A stretch of DNA of 48,995 nt from an uncultured Cocleimonas sp. (lineage in GTDB: Bacteria > Pseudomonadota > Gammaproteobacteria > Thiotrichales > Thiotrichaceae), in the NCBI RefSeq assembly GCF_947495625.1, contig NZ_CANLZW010000037.1:1-48995 (forward strand), given 5' to 3'. Made by a program: the position numbers and the translations under genes. How positions within the stretch are numbered: position 1 is the first letter of the stretch; the number at the start of each line of letters is the position of its first letter. Shown in pieces: positions 7,442 to 15,268 of this stretch. The notes beneath the pieces are model-generated. The model saw only the letters and a program-made list of their open reading frames with translations, was not told the DNA's origin and ran no database searches.

Positions 7442-9103
7442 GTGAGCGGAAAACTAAAATCACAATTGATATTTTTATATGGTTTGCCGGGATTGCCATT
7501 GGCAATGCTCGGCCTTCCGCTGTTCGTATATTTACCGAGTTATTATAGTCAAAATTTAGGCTTGTCTCTGACGGCAGTTGGTTTAGCCTTGCTATTAGCG
7601 CGTTCTTTAGACGTTATTACCGATCCATTAATTGGAATGTTAAACGATCGATATCCTAAGTTTCGATCGGTTTCATGGCGTAGAAAAAGCTTTATAATTT
7701 CTGGTATTCCTTTGTTGCTAGTTGGCCTGAATTTTTTACTCAGACCTGAAGAAACTGCCACAGCGTTTTATCTATTTTTCTGGTCGTTTGTCACTTACCT
7801 AGGTTGGACCTTAATCAATATTCCGTGGTTGGCTGTTGGTGCTGAAATTAGTGATGATTATCATGAGAAAAGCGCACTGGCATCCAGCCGTGAAATTTTC
7901 GCGGTGATAGGAACGATTGCAGTAATTAGTTTGCCAGTTTTAATGTCTATTGAATCTGACTTAAAGTCTATTCTGCAAGTATTAGCAAACTACCTGACTT
8001 TTTTAATACCACTGACTTTATTGCCGCTGCTGTGGAAATTGTCTCCTAATTTGCTACCTGCAAAGTCTACAAAGCAAAATAGAAATAAACTATTCAGCAA
8101 ACAAACGTTTGTGGTAATTAAACATCCTGCTATCAAAAAGTTGTTACCTGCGTATTTTATTAACAGTATGGCAAATGCGTTTCCTGCAACCCTGTTTATC
8201 CTGTTTGTCAGTTATGTTTTACAAACACCGGATAAAGTCGGAATTTTGTTAATCAGCTATTTTTTATCAGCCATTATAGGCATCCCTTTCTGGCTATATC
8301 TGGCCAGAAAAACAGATAAGCACACCAGTTGGTCTATCGCTCTATACGGTTCTATAGCAAGTTTTATTTGGGTGCCTTTTCTTAATGCTGGAGATTTCCA
8401 ACCCTTTTTAGTGATTTGTGTGGCGAGTGGTTTTTGTTTAGGTGCTGATGTTGTGATGCCTGCATCTATTCAGGCTGATATATCTCAGGATATTTCAAAG
8501 AAGAGATCGAATAGCATCGCTATCGATTCTGGGGAAAGTCTCTTATCCGAAGTAACTATTGGAAGTCAGCAACAGGATTCAACAGCATTGCTATTTGGAG
8601 TTTGGGGTTTACTGACAAAATTATCACTAGCACTTGCAGTGGGTATCGCATTTCCCCTGTTGGATCTAGTGGGGCTTAAGCCAGATGTTTTAGCAACACA
8701 GGAACCTAGTGAAATAGCAGTAATTTCATTAGTAATTTTGTATGCCTTAATTCCCATTATTTTTAAGTTATGGGTGTTATCTCAAATGTGGCATTTCCCA
8801 TATGGACGAAGCTATTTTGCTTCCTCAGCGCCTTTAAACACATCAAGTGCACAATCTTCAAATGAGGATTCTGAAAATATACTTTCTTCAAATACATCTC
8901 CTGCAAATTCACTATCTTCAAAGCCAGTATCGTTAGAGGAAATGCCTCAAAAAGTCATTCTTTCTAAAGCAAAAAAAGCAGAATCATCACCAAAATCCAT
9001 TCAAAAAGAAAATACAATAGTAGGTAAACACGATGAAAACACTCACTCAAAGGCTATTACTCACACTGTTTCTTTTGTTACCCATCATAAGCGGATGCAG
9101 TAG
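7442..9103 (+). CDS. MFS (GPH/MelB-like) transporter with Ser-rich C-terminal tail
   Basis: A 553-aa carrier with about 12 hydrophobic segments. LARSLDVITDPLIGMLNDR near residue 50 is the hallmark of the glycoside-pentoside-hexuronide/MelB-like MFS group (COG2211). It starts with GTG four bases after the methyltransferase stop. Homologues in this cluster lack a known substrate; a role in moving lipids or precursors is a guess. After the last membrane helix (near residue 455) comes a tail of about 95 residues rich in Ser, Lys and Asn. The tail overlaps the next gene by 71 bp. It looks like a recent extension rather than conserved sequence. Confidence 0.85.
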   Translation: MSGKLKSQLIFLYGLPGLPLAMLGLPLFVYLPSYYSQNLGLSLTAVGLALLLARSLDVITDPLIGMLNDRYPKFRSVSWRRKSFIISGIPLLLVGLNFLLRPEETATAFYLFFWSFVTYLGWTLINIPWLAVGAEISDDYHEKSALASSREIFAVIGTIAVISLPVLMSIESDLKSILQVLANYLTFLIPLTLLPLLWKLSPNLLPAKSTKQNRNKLFSKQTFVVIKHPAIKKLLPAYFINSMANAFPATLFILFVSYVLQTPDKVGILLISYFLSAIIGIPFWLYLARKTDKHTSWSIALYGSIASFIWVPFLNAGDFQPFLVICVASGFCLGADVVMPASIQADISQDISKKRSNSIAIDSGESLLSEVTIGSQQQDSTALLFGVWGLLTKLSLALAVGIAFPLLDLVGLKPDVLATQEPSEIAVISLVILYALIPIIFKLWVLSQMWHFPYGRSYFASSAPLNTSSAQSSNEDSENILSSNTSPANSLSSKPVSLEEMPQKVILSKAKKAESSPKSIQKENTIVGKHDENTHSKAITHTVSFVTHHKRMQ

Positions 9104-9575
9104 TACTATGAAAATACAAGATTATCAGCAGAATAAACCTAACTTCTCCTTGTTTGATTATTTCCAGGGAAAAACACGTGGTTGGGGAATGTTTCAGGAT
9201 CGAGGCGGCAACCTTAAAAGACAGTTTGTTGTTGATATCAATGGTTATACCAACGATCAGGGACAGCTCGTTTTAGAAGAAGATTTCGTCTGGAGTGATG
9301 GTGAAAAATCCAGGCGCGTCTGGACTATTAGCAAAGATGGCAATAATCAATTCATAGGTAAAGCTGACGATGTCATCGGTGAGGCTAAAGGTGTTAGTGC
9401 TGGTAATGCGCTGAATTGGAAGTATGACTTGAGCCTACCAGTAGACGGTAAAACTTATAAGGTAAGATTTGATGACTGGATGTTCTTACAGCCGGATGGT
9501 GTTCTTCTCAATCGTGCAAAAATGAGTAAGTTTGGTTTTAATCTGGGTGAAGTTTTTATTAGTTTCAAGAAGTAA
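9033..9575 (+). CDS. DUF3833 lipoprotein
   Basis: A 180-aa protein with a lipoprotein signal peptide: Lys-Thr-Leu start, hydrophobic core, lipobox PIISGC (Cys22). The mature part reads YFQGKTRGWGMFQDRGG, then EEDFVWSDGEKSRRVW, the pattern of DUF3833 proteins. Location is the periplasmic side of a membrane. The start lies 71 bp inside the transporter gene, yet the signal peptide shows it is correct. Function unknown; its constant place in this cluster points to handling of modified lipids or pigments. Confidence 0.85.
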   Translation: MKTLTQRLLLTLFLLLPIISGCSSTMKIQDYQQNKPNFSLFDYFQGKTRGWGMFQDRGGNLKRQFVVDINGYTNDQGQLVLEEDFVWSDGEKSRRVWTISKDGNNQFIGKADDVIGEAKGVSAGNALNWKYDLSLPVDGKTYKVRFDDWMFLQPDGVLLNRAKMSKFGFNLGEVFISFKK

Positions 9576-9599
9576 TAACACTGATTTCTGGAGTCAAAG

Positions 9600-10163
9600 A
9601 TGAGGATTTTTAAAACGATATTTCCACTGATTGTAATGATCATGGTAATGATATTGAGCACGATTTTTTCTTCAGCATTTGCTTACACAAAACAATGGCC
9701 ATTACATAGTAAAGGCGAAGTCCGTTATTTAAAAATGATCAAGGTTTACGATATTAGTCTTTACAGCCCTAATGTAGTGAGAGCAGAAACCATACTAAAC
9801 GCGAATGTGTCGAAGTGTTTAAAGTTAGATTATGCGGTTAACTTATCGGTGGACAAATTCAGGTTGGCAACAACAAAAATATTAAGTCGGCAGCACAGTG
9901 CTGAATACTTAGAGAAAATTAAAGAGCCACTAGATGCATTTCAACAAGCCTACAAGCCTGTAAAGAAGGGTGATAGCTATAGCCTTTGTTACAACGGCAG
10001 AAATCAGTTGATGCGTCTTGATTTAAACGGCAAAAATCTGATAGAAATTAAATCTGCAGAATTAGCAAAAGCCTATCTCGGAATTTGGCTGTCTAAAAAT
10101 AAACCCATATCGAATCCTTTATATCGATCTTTTTTCCCTGTGAATAGGCAAGGTGCGTTGTGA
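9600..10163 (+). CDS. Secreted chalcone-isomerase-like protein
   Basis: A 187-aa protein with an N-terminal signal peptide ending near SAFA (residue 28). The mature part (GEVRYLKMIKVYDISLYSP, later QAYKPVKKGDSYSLCYNG and LAKAYLGIWLS) fits the bacterial chalcone isomerase-fold family. Plant relatives bind fatty acids, and that fold-level link to lipid binding suits the neighbouring lipid genes. It follows DUF3833 by 24 bp and overlaps the next gene by GTGA. Catalysis is not expected from what I can see. Confidence 0.8.
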   Translation: MRIFKTIFPLIVMIMVMILSTIFSSAFAYTKQWPLHSKGEVRYLKMIKVYDISLYSPNVVRAETILNANVSKCLKLDYAVNLSVDKFRLATTKILSRQHSAEYLEKIKEPLDAFQQAYKPVKKGDSYSLCYNGRNQLMRLDLNGKNLIEIKSAELAKAYLGIWLSKNKPISNPLYRSFFPVNRQGAL

Positions 10164-10591
10164 TAAAAGGGTTGGGATTAATACTAATGATGGTGCTTTC
10201 ATTCAATGCATTAGCAACTGAGAAAATACAATCAGCCCTTAATGAGTACGCATGGGAGAAACGCCAACTCATAGTTTTTTCACCCAGTTATGAGCATCAG
10301 CAGTATCAACTATTTAAGCAAGTGCTGGCAGAATTCAGTGAAGAGTTTGAAGAGCGCAAATTACATACCTGGCATGTGATTGCGAAAGATTCTGTAAGAT
10401 TAGATTCCAAAATAAGTAGCGATGTATCCAATCTGGGCTTTAGAGAAATGTATAAAGTAAGCGTAAATGAATTTCGATTGCTGCTAATTGGTTATGATCA
10501 GGGCGAAAAGCTCAGGCAGAAAAAAGTAAATATCGATTATCTGTTTTCTGAAATTGACCAGATGCCAATGCGCATTCAGGAAATGCAGTAA
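10160..10591 (+). CDS. DUF4174 exported protein
   Basis: A 143-aa protein starting with GTG that overlaps the previous stop. It has a signal peptide of about 19 residues (cleavage after NALA) and a small thioredoxin-like DUF4174 body: YAWEKRQLIVFSPSYEHQQYQ, RKLHTWHVIA, then LLLIGYDQGEKLRQ. No CxxC motif is present, so it is not an obvious thiol oxidoreductase. It ends the rightward operon that starts at 3985. Function unknown. Confidence 0.75.
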   Translation: MIKGLGLILMMVLSFNALATEKIQSALNEYAWEKRQLIVFSPSYEHQQYQLFKQVLAEFSEEFEERKLHTWHVIAKDSVRLDSKISSDVSNLGFREMYKVSVNEFRLLLIGYDQGEKLRQKKVNIDYLFSEIDQMPMRIQEMQ

Positions 10592-10620
10592 GATTATGAT
10601 TAATTAATAGTAGAAAAATA

Positions 10621-10711
10621 AAAAAGTGCCTCCAGCTCTGCATAAATTCTATTTACGCTTTTAAAAAACAAAAACGTAATATCATTCAAAGTAGGGGGGT
10701 GTGTTCACTTT
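10621..10711 (+). repeat. G-rich hairpin repeat, copy 3 (interrupted)
   Basis: The core AAAGTAGGGGGGTG at 10688-10701 is followed by a split right arm TGTTCACTTT. A left arm AAAAAGTGCCTCC lies at 10621-10633, separated by 54 nt instead of the usual none, as if the hairpin had been opened by inserted sequence. The spacer has its own TTTACG/CGTAA stem. It lies upstream of the LON-domain gene. Confidence 0.7.
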
Positions 10712-10757
10712 AAATAGTAATAAGACTATTTTGAGAGCCTAATAAACAAGGATGAAA

Positions 10758-11405
10758 ATGAGTAAATTAAGTCCATTTATGCAACATTTTGACCAGCTAC
10801 CAAATACGCTTCCCGTGTTTCCTCTTGGGAATGCCGTGGTTATGCCAGGTGGTCATTTGCCCTTAAATATTTTCGAGCCGCGTTATATTAATATGCTGCA
10901 AGACGCGATGGAGAGTCATCGCTTAATCGGTATGATTCAACCTCGTGACGACAGTCCCAAGCCAGAACTTTATAAAGTGGGCTGCGCCGCCAGAATTACC
11001 CGTTATGAAGAAACCAATGATGGGCGTCTTGAAATTTCACTAACTGGATTGTGTCGCTTTGAAATTAAAGATGAAATAGTGACTACTCGTGGTTATCGCT
11101 TAATTGTTCCAGAATGGTCTAAATTCGCTATCGACTATGAGGAACAATCTGAGCCAGATGCTGTTACTCAAAAATCATTTATTAATACGTTAAAGGTTTA
11201 TTTCAACCAGACCGATATGAAATTAGATTGGGAGGTACTGGAAAAGCTGGATGCAGAAAATTTACTCAATGCTCTTTTCTACTTTCTTAATTTATCCAAT
11301 GAAGATAAACAGATGTTGATTGAAATCGATACTATTGAACAACGGATTAAAGCGATAACGGCTATATTCGAAAGTAATAATAAAGTATCAGAAATCCGTC
11401 ACTAA
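10758..11405 (+). CDS. LON substrate-binding-domain protein
   Basis: A protein of about 215 aa containing only the N-terminal (substrate-recognition) domain of Lon protease: LPVFPLGNAVVMPGGHLPLNIFEPRY near residue 20 and IGMIQPRDD near 60. No AAA+ or Ser-Lys protease part follows, as in COG2802 stand-alone proteins. I prefer the ATG at 10758 (AAGGA five bases before) to that at 10752. Function is unknown; family members are often found near photolyase or light-region genes. It is transcribed alone, with a G-rich repeat in its leader region. Confidence 0.85.
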   Translation: MSKLSPFMQHFDQLPNTLPVFPLGNAVVMPGGHLPLNIFEPRYINMLQDAMESHRLIGMIQPRDDSPKPELYKVGCAARITRYEETNDGRLEISLTGLCRFEIKDEIVTTRGYRLIVPEWSKFAIDYEEQSEPDAVTQKSFINTLKVYFNQTDMKLDWEVLEKLDAENLLNALFYFLNLSNEDKQMLIEIDTIEQRIKAITAIFESNNKVSEIRH

Positions 11406-11424
11406 TTGCTTATTTTGAAGAAGG

Positions 11425-11640
11425 CTATTTCCAGCCCATTAGCCATTCTTCGTTATTTTTTAGGCGCTGCCAATCGATATCGTATTGATTTTTATTAATA
11501 ACAGCTTCTAATTTGCAGCCAATGATTCGTTCTTCCTCGTCCTTTAATAATTCAGAAACGATAAAGTGCCGTTCCTTGTTTTCTGGTGTTATTGCTGTCC
11601 ATTTTGACAAGAGCAATTTTGCTGGGTTGATGCGATTAAT
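11425..11640 (-). CDS. TIGR02450 tryptophan-rich small protein, probable ATT start
   Basis: A 71-aa protein with four Trp and the family pattern INPAKLLLSKWTA, KERHFIV, CKLEAVINK, IDWQRLKNNEEWLMGW. Members are associated with photolyase genes; function unknown. The family's conserved N-terminal block INPxKLL lies upstream of the first canonical start (TTG, 11616), and the only codons between it and the preceding gene's stop are GCC, ATT, AAT, CGC, ATC. An AGAGG Shine-Dalgarno sequence (minus strand, about 11648-11652) stands 8 bases before ATT at 11640. I therefore place the start at ATT, a rare initiator known from infC. The frame and family are secure; the start is inference. Confidence 0.75.
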   Translation of the reverse strand: MNRINPAKLLLSKWTAITPENKERHFIVSELLKDEEERIIGCKLEAVINKNQYDIDWQRLKNNEEWLMGWK

Positions 11641-11643
11641 GGC

Positions 11644-12060
11644 TTAGGCCTCTTTGTTTTGATGTTCAGATGGTTGCGATTTTTTGCCTGTGAGAGGCAA
11701 ACGATATTTCGCAAATAAGGTGTAGATGCTTTCCAGAACAGGCAAGAGAAACGGAACATGCTCGATTACCGGAACGATTCTCCGGTAATAGGGTAAATGT
11801 TTCCACACGGTCATAAATCCTCGAACACCTGTTAGCATTTTTTGACTTTCATCCTGAACATGAATTCTTGCCATAGCTTGTTGGTAAGTTATGCCAGATT
11901 TTTCTAAAGCCTCTTTATCTTTGGTGATATCCACCCAGTAAATGGCATTAGCAATGTCTAGCTTCTGCATTGTCTTTACTTCGAATTTACACAATGGACA
12001 CTCACCATCGTGATACATAATCACTTTAGACATTGTCGATTCTGATTTACTGTTTTCCAT
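11644..12060 (-). CDS. DCC-family (DUF393) thioredoxin-like protein
   Basis: A 138-aa member of the DCC1/DUF393 family: VIMYHDGECPLCKFEV gives the D-x-x-C-x-x-C motif near residue 20, a predicted thiol-disulfide redox pair. The C-terminal half is moderately hydrophobic (VPFLLPVLESIYTLFAKYRL) and may sit on the membrane. GAGG lies five bases before the ATG at 12060, so I keep that start although it overlaps the CIA30 gene by 14 bp. It is cotranscribed with lipocalin, CIA30 and TIGR02450 genes, all common in light-region clusters. Confidence 0.85.
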   Translation of the reverse strand: MENSKSESTMSKVIMYHDGECPLCKFEVKTMQKLDIANAIYWVDITKDKEALEKSGITYQQAMARIHVQDESQKMLTGVRGFMTVWKHLPYYRRIVPVIEHVPFLLPVLESIYTLFAKYRLPLTGKKSQPSEHQNKEA

Positions 12061-12622
12061 AGAACCTCACAGAAGCAACACACAAATCAGCATCAAAATT
12101 TTTGCCAATGGCGACTAATCCAATACGCTTGATATGATTCGCCTTAAACTGCTTGCTGGTTTTATATTGTGTCATAGTACTAAATGGTATTTTTACTATT
12201 CCCCATTCTGGCGATACTTTGAAACTGGCTCGATACGATTGCCACGGCATCCAGAGTCCGCTGGTACGATAATGTACATTATAAACTTCGTTGTTTCCTG
12301 CAACGACTAATTCAAGACCTTCAAAGTTACTGGCATCGAACGCTTTGCCGTCATTTAAATCCAATGCCATTTGCACGAAGCCGCCGTTATTTTCAGTGGA
12401 CACTTCTCCTGTCATTCTTAAGCATTGTTTACCCTGATATTGCTCGGGAGATAGGCTGCCTTTTGAAACCCCTCCCATAACCCTATCGGTAAAGAGTCGC
12501 CAGTCAGATCCTATATTTGATCGAGTATTTCCGCTGCTGCGGTCATCAATAATTAAGTCTTCGGCGGATGCATTCATAAAGCAAAATAGGCTCGTTAGAA
12601 TTATGAGTAGGAATTTTTTCAT
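12047..12622 (-). CDS. CIA30 family exported protein
   Basis: A 191-aa protein: signal peptide of about 20 residues (cleavage after NASA), then the CIA30 beta-sandwich with DWRLFTDRVMGGVSKG and RLTGEV-like RMTGEVSTENNGGFVQM. The family is named after a mitochondrial complex I assembly factor, but bacterial members are of unknown function and resemble carbohydrate-binding folds. I chose the ATG at 12622, which begins a proper signal peptide four bases after the lipocalin stop; an upstream ATG at 12646 would add eight unneeded residues. Confidence 0.83.
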   Translation of the reverse strand: MKKFLLIILTSLFCFMNASAEDLIIDDRSSGNTRSNIGSDWRLFTDRVMGGVSKGSLSPEQYQGKQCLRMTGEVSTENNGGFVQMALDLNDGKAFDASNFEGLELVVAGNNEVYNVHYRTSGLWMPWQSYRASFKVSPEWGIVKIPFSTMTQYKTSKQFKANHIKRIGLVAIGKNFDADLCVASVRFYGKQ

Positions 12623-12626
12623 CGGT

Positions 12627-13157
12627 TTATTGTTTAGCAAGGTCATGATTAACGTAGATCAACTTTTCAACGGGAAACTTAAGGCTACGGGCTTTATTAA
12701 TAAGGCGTTTTTGTACCGCTGGATCGAGTTTCGGAGTACGTGACAATATCCAGAAATAACTTCGATCATTACCAGCAATCATTACATATTGATAGTTCTG
12801 CTGATCCAATTCGATAATGTTGTAGCCACCGTAAAATGGTCCAAAGAAAGATACTTTTAAGCTCCCAATATCACTTGGGCCAGTAAATTTGGCTTTACCC
12901 TCTGCGTCTTGCCATTTCTTCTTTTTGATATTGTAACCACGATTAAGTACCCGTAAATTGCCATCTTCGCGAAGACTGTATTCCGCTGTTATATTACTCA
13001 GTCCGCGCTCAAATGAATGATCAAGACGCGCTATTTCATACCACTTACCAAAGTAGCGATTAACCTCAAAATCAGAAACTGGTTTAATGCCATCTGGAAC
13101 ACCTGCTGAGCAGCCGCTCAAGAAAATGGTTAATAGTAGTAAATATTTTTTTATCAT
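12627..13157 (-). CDS. blc: Bacterial lipocalin (Blc-like outer-membrane lipoprotein)
   Basis: A 176-aa lipocalin with lipoprotein signal peptide (lipobox FLSGC, Cys16). The family GxW motif is YFGKWYEIARLDHSFERG near residue 35, followed by AEYSLREDG, KAKFTGPSDIGSLKVSFFGPFYGGYNI and YFWILSRTP near 135. Blc binds fatty acids and lysophospholipids and is thought to store or repair membrane lipid. It overlaps the histidine kinase stop by ATGA, so the two-component system and this operon are one unit. Confidence 0.93.
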   Translation of the reverse strand: MIKKYLLLLTIFLSGCSAGVPDGIKPVSDFEVNRYFGKWYEIARLDHSFERGLSNITAEYSLREDGNLRVLNRGYNIKKKKWQDAEGKAKFTGPSDIGSLKVSFFGPFYGGYNIIELDQQNYQYVMIAGNDRSYFWILSRTPKLDPAVQKRLINKARSLKFPVEKLIYVNHDLAKQ

Positions 13158-14503
13158 TTTGTTAACCCTTGTTTATCTTCACTGCTTGCCTTCAGCGAAT
13201 CTTGATTTTTAGTAAGAGTCACGAGAATGCCTTGTATCTCTTTATTTTTAATAGAAATATGCCAATCGAATTGATCGCATAATCTTTTAACAATAGCGAG
13301 ACCAATACCTTCACCTGCCTGATGTAGACCTCTACCACGCACATGACGTTCAAATAACTTTGGTAATAATTCATTGGGTATACCAATTCCAGTATCGGAA
13401 ACCATTATCTGATTGCCAGACACGGTTATTTCAATGGCTCCTTTTTCGGTGTATTTGATGGCATTGCCCAGAATGTTCCCAATGATTATTTCTAGTGCTT
13501 TTCTGTGTGTATTAACAATAAGTTCGTCTTGAATATTTATGGATAAATCTACATTTTTGGTATCAATCAAAGAACTCAATTTGATTACTTCATTTTCTAT
13601 GATTTCAGTCACATTAGTATCTGGGTTGCCAAGTTCAGGCTTCTGTTCTCTAGCCATTAGGAAGAAGGCAGAGGTCAGGTCGTTTACATCGCTACAAGCG
13701 CGGCGAATCATTTTGACTCGATCAGCGCCTTTGTCACTGATGTTACTTTCAGTTTCAAGAAATTGAGCAGCACCATCAATGATAGTCATCGGTGTACGTA
13801 ACTCGTGGCTAACGTCAGCAGTAAACTGGCGTTCTCTTTCGACAAAAACATCAATACGTTTAGCATATTCATCCAGCGCTTCAGCCAGTTCTTTGGTTTC
13901 GCCACTCAGGTTTTTAGTCGAAACTTTTAAGGCGAAACTATCAGGGCCAGATTTTCTCAGATTGCGCGCAATTTTTAATACAGGAGAAGCTGCTCGCCAG
14001 GTTAATTTGTAGGCTATCCAACTGCTGGTATAAATAAGAATGAGCAAAATACTCATCGGGATTAAACCGAAAACTCCCACTAGGCGGTCAATGTTCGCGC
14101 CTTCAAAAATCAGGTAAAGGCGATTGTTGTCAAAATCTCTGATATAGACAGGCACAGGTTTTTCACGACCAGATATCATTACTTTTGGGTACAGGCCGGC
14201 TTCAAGATTGCTGATTTCAGCGGGGGTGTCTGCAGTGGAGTCGGGCGTTGTGAGGTAACCAATGAGATTTCTGGTTCTAGGTAGTGGAAAGTTTTTATCT
14301 TGTTGGTAATGGCTTATAAAAGCATCGGCTTCTAATTCCATCGCCTGTTTTACCAGGCTTTTTTCTAAAATCCAGGTAATAGTTATAATGCTGATTAGTA
14401 CCGCAAAGACGATAAATAGTGTTTGTAAAATCCATCGTTTAGAAAAAATATTGTTGAGGTCAAAGCCGTGCGCGATATTAAGTAAATTAAGCTGCTTGGT
14501 CAT
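13154..14503 (-). CDS. Sensor histidine kinase
   Basis: A 449-aa membrane kinase. Two transmembrane segments (about residues 24-45 and 142-165) flank a periplasmic domain of about 95 residues without a recognisable ligand site. A HAMP-like linker is followed by HisKA with the phosphorylated His in DVSHELRTPMT near residue 235, then an HATPase_c domain with N-box GNILGNAIKYTEKGA, G1 SDTGIGIP and G2 AGEGIGLAIVKR. I start at the ATG at 14503, overlapping the regulator by 17 bp; upstream in-frame codons lie inside the regulator. The signal is unknown. Coupling to Blc suggests envelope lipid stress. Confidence 0.9.
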   Translation of the reverse strand: MTKQLNLLNIAHGFDLNNIFSKRWILQTLFIVFAVLISIITITWILEKSLVKQAMELEADAFISHYQQDKNFPLPRTRNLIGYLTTPDSTADTPAEISNLEAGLYPKVMISGREKPVPVYIRDFDNNRLYLIFEGANIDRLVGVFGLIPMSILLILIYTSSWIAYKLTWRAASPVLKIARNLRKSGPDSFALKVSTKNLSGETKELAEALDEYAKRIDVFVERERQFTADVSHELRTPMTIIDGAAQFLETESNISDKGADRVKMIRRACSDVNDLTSAFFLMAREQKPELGNPDTNVTEIIENEVIKLSSLIDTKNVDLSINIQDELIVNTHRKALEIIIGNILGNAIKYTEKGAIEITVSGNQIMVSDTGIGIPNELLPKLFERHVRGRGLHQAGEGIGLAIVKRLCDQFDWHISIKNKEIQGILVTLTKNQDSLKASSEDKQGLTK

Positions 14504-15191
14504 CATAAAGCCTATACCCCACGCTATGAATGGTGTGTAATAATTTATTCTCGTAGGGCTTATCAATCGCTTGTCTGATAGCGGACAAATGTGTTCTCAA
14601 TGCATCGCTCTCAGTTGGGTCATCTCCCCAGACGTGTGTTTCCATTTCTCTGCGTGACACAACTCGGTGAGTATTTTCCATGAGCAAACGTAGAATTTTG
14701 AGTCTTATTGAATTTAATTTTATTGCGTTACCTTCTCTGGCCACTTCAAGTGTTTCGTAATTAAAGGCCAGATTAGAGACGTTTATGATGGTTTGGTTGT
14801 CGTTATTTGAACGTCTCCATAGTGCTTGAACTCTGGCATACACTTCCAGTAAATCAAATGGCTTTACCAGATAATCGTCTGCTCCAGCATCAAAACCAAT
14901 CAGTTTTTCATCTAAAGAATCGCGTGCGGTTAGCATTAAAATTGGAGTCGAAGAGTGAAGTTCTTTACGTAGCTTTTGGCATAGGGTGATTCCATCGATC
15001 CCCGGCAGTGCTAAATCCAGCAAAATAACATCGTATTCATTAACGGTTACGAGATGTAATCCTGTTAAGCCATCACTTGCATAATCCGCAATGTGACCTT
15101 TATCAGTAAAAAAGTCGACCAATAAAGAGGCAATATCGGTATTGTCTTCGACGACCAAAATCCGCCCATGAAAATCATTTAAGCTACTCAT
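14487..15191 (-). CDS. OmpR/PhoB-type response regulator
   Basis: A 234-aa regulator. The receiver domain (residues 10-122) has the acidic pair ED at 16-17, phosphoacceptor Asp in VILLDLALPG near residue 59, Thr in MLTARD, and Lys in DDYLVKPF. The C-terminal winged helix (about 135-230) ends with LLHTIHSVGYRL, as in the OmpR family. AGAGG precedes the ATG by four bases. It is the first gene of the kinase-lipocalin-CIA30-DCC-TIGR02450 operon. No light operator is visible in its short upstream region. Confidence 0.93.
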   Translation of the reverse strand: MSSLNDFHGRILVVEDNTDIASLLVDFFTDKGHIADYASDGLTGLHLVTVNEYDVILLDLALPGIDGITLCQKLRKELHSSTPILMLTARDSLDEKLIGFDAGADDYLVKPFDLLEVYARVQALWRRSNNDNQTIINVSNLAFNYETLEVAREGNAIKLNSIRLKILRLLMENTHRVVSRREMETHVWGDDPTESDALRTHLSAIRQAIDKPYENKLLHTIHSVGYRLYDDQAA

Positions 15192-15212
15192 ATATCCTCT
15201 TTAAACTAAAAG

Positions 15213-15246
15213 AACCGGGAAGATTCAAAAAATACTCTTCCCGGTT
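15213..15246 (-). terminator. Hairpin terminator after the DUF4397 gene
   Basis: AACCGGGAAGA (15213-15223) pairs perfectly with TCTTCCCGGTT (15236-15246) across a 12-nt loop. Read leftward it is followed by TTCTTTTAG. It separates the DUF4397 gene from the response regulator operon. Confidence 0.75.
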
Positions 15247-15268
15247 TGAAGCTGGCTTCTTAAAAAAA

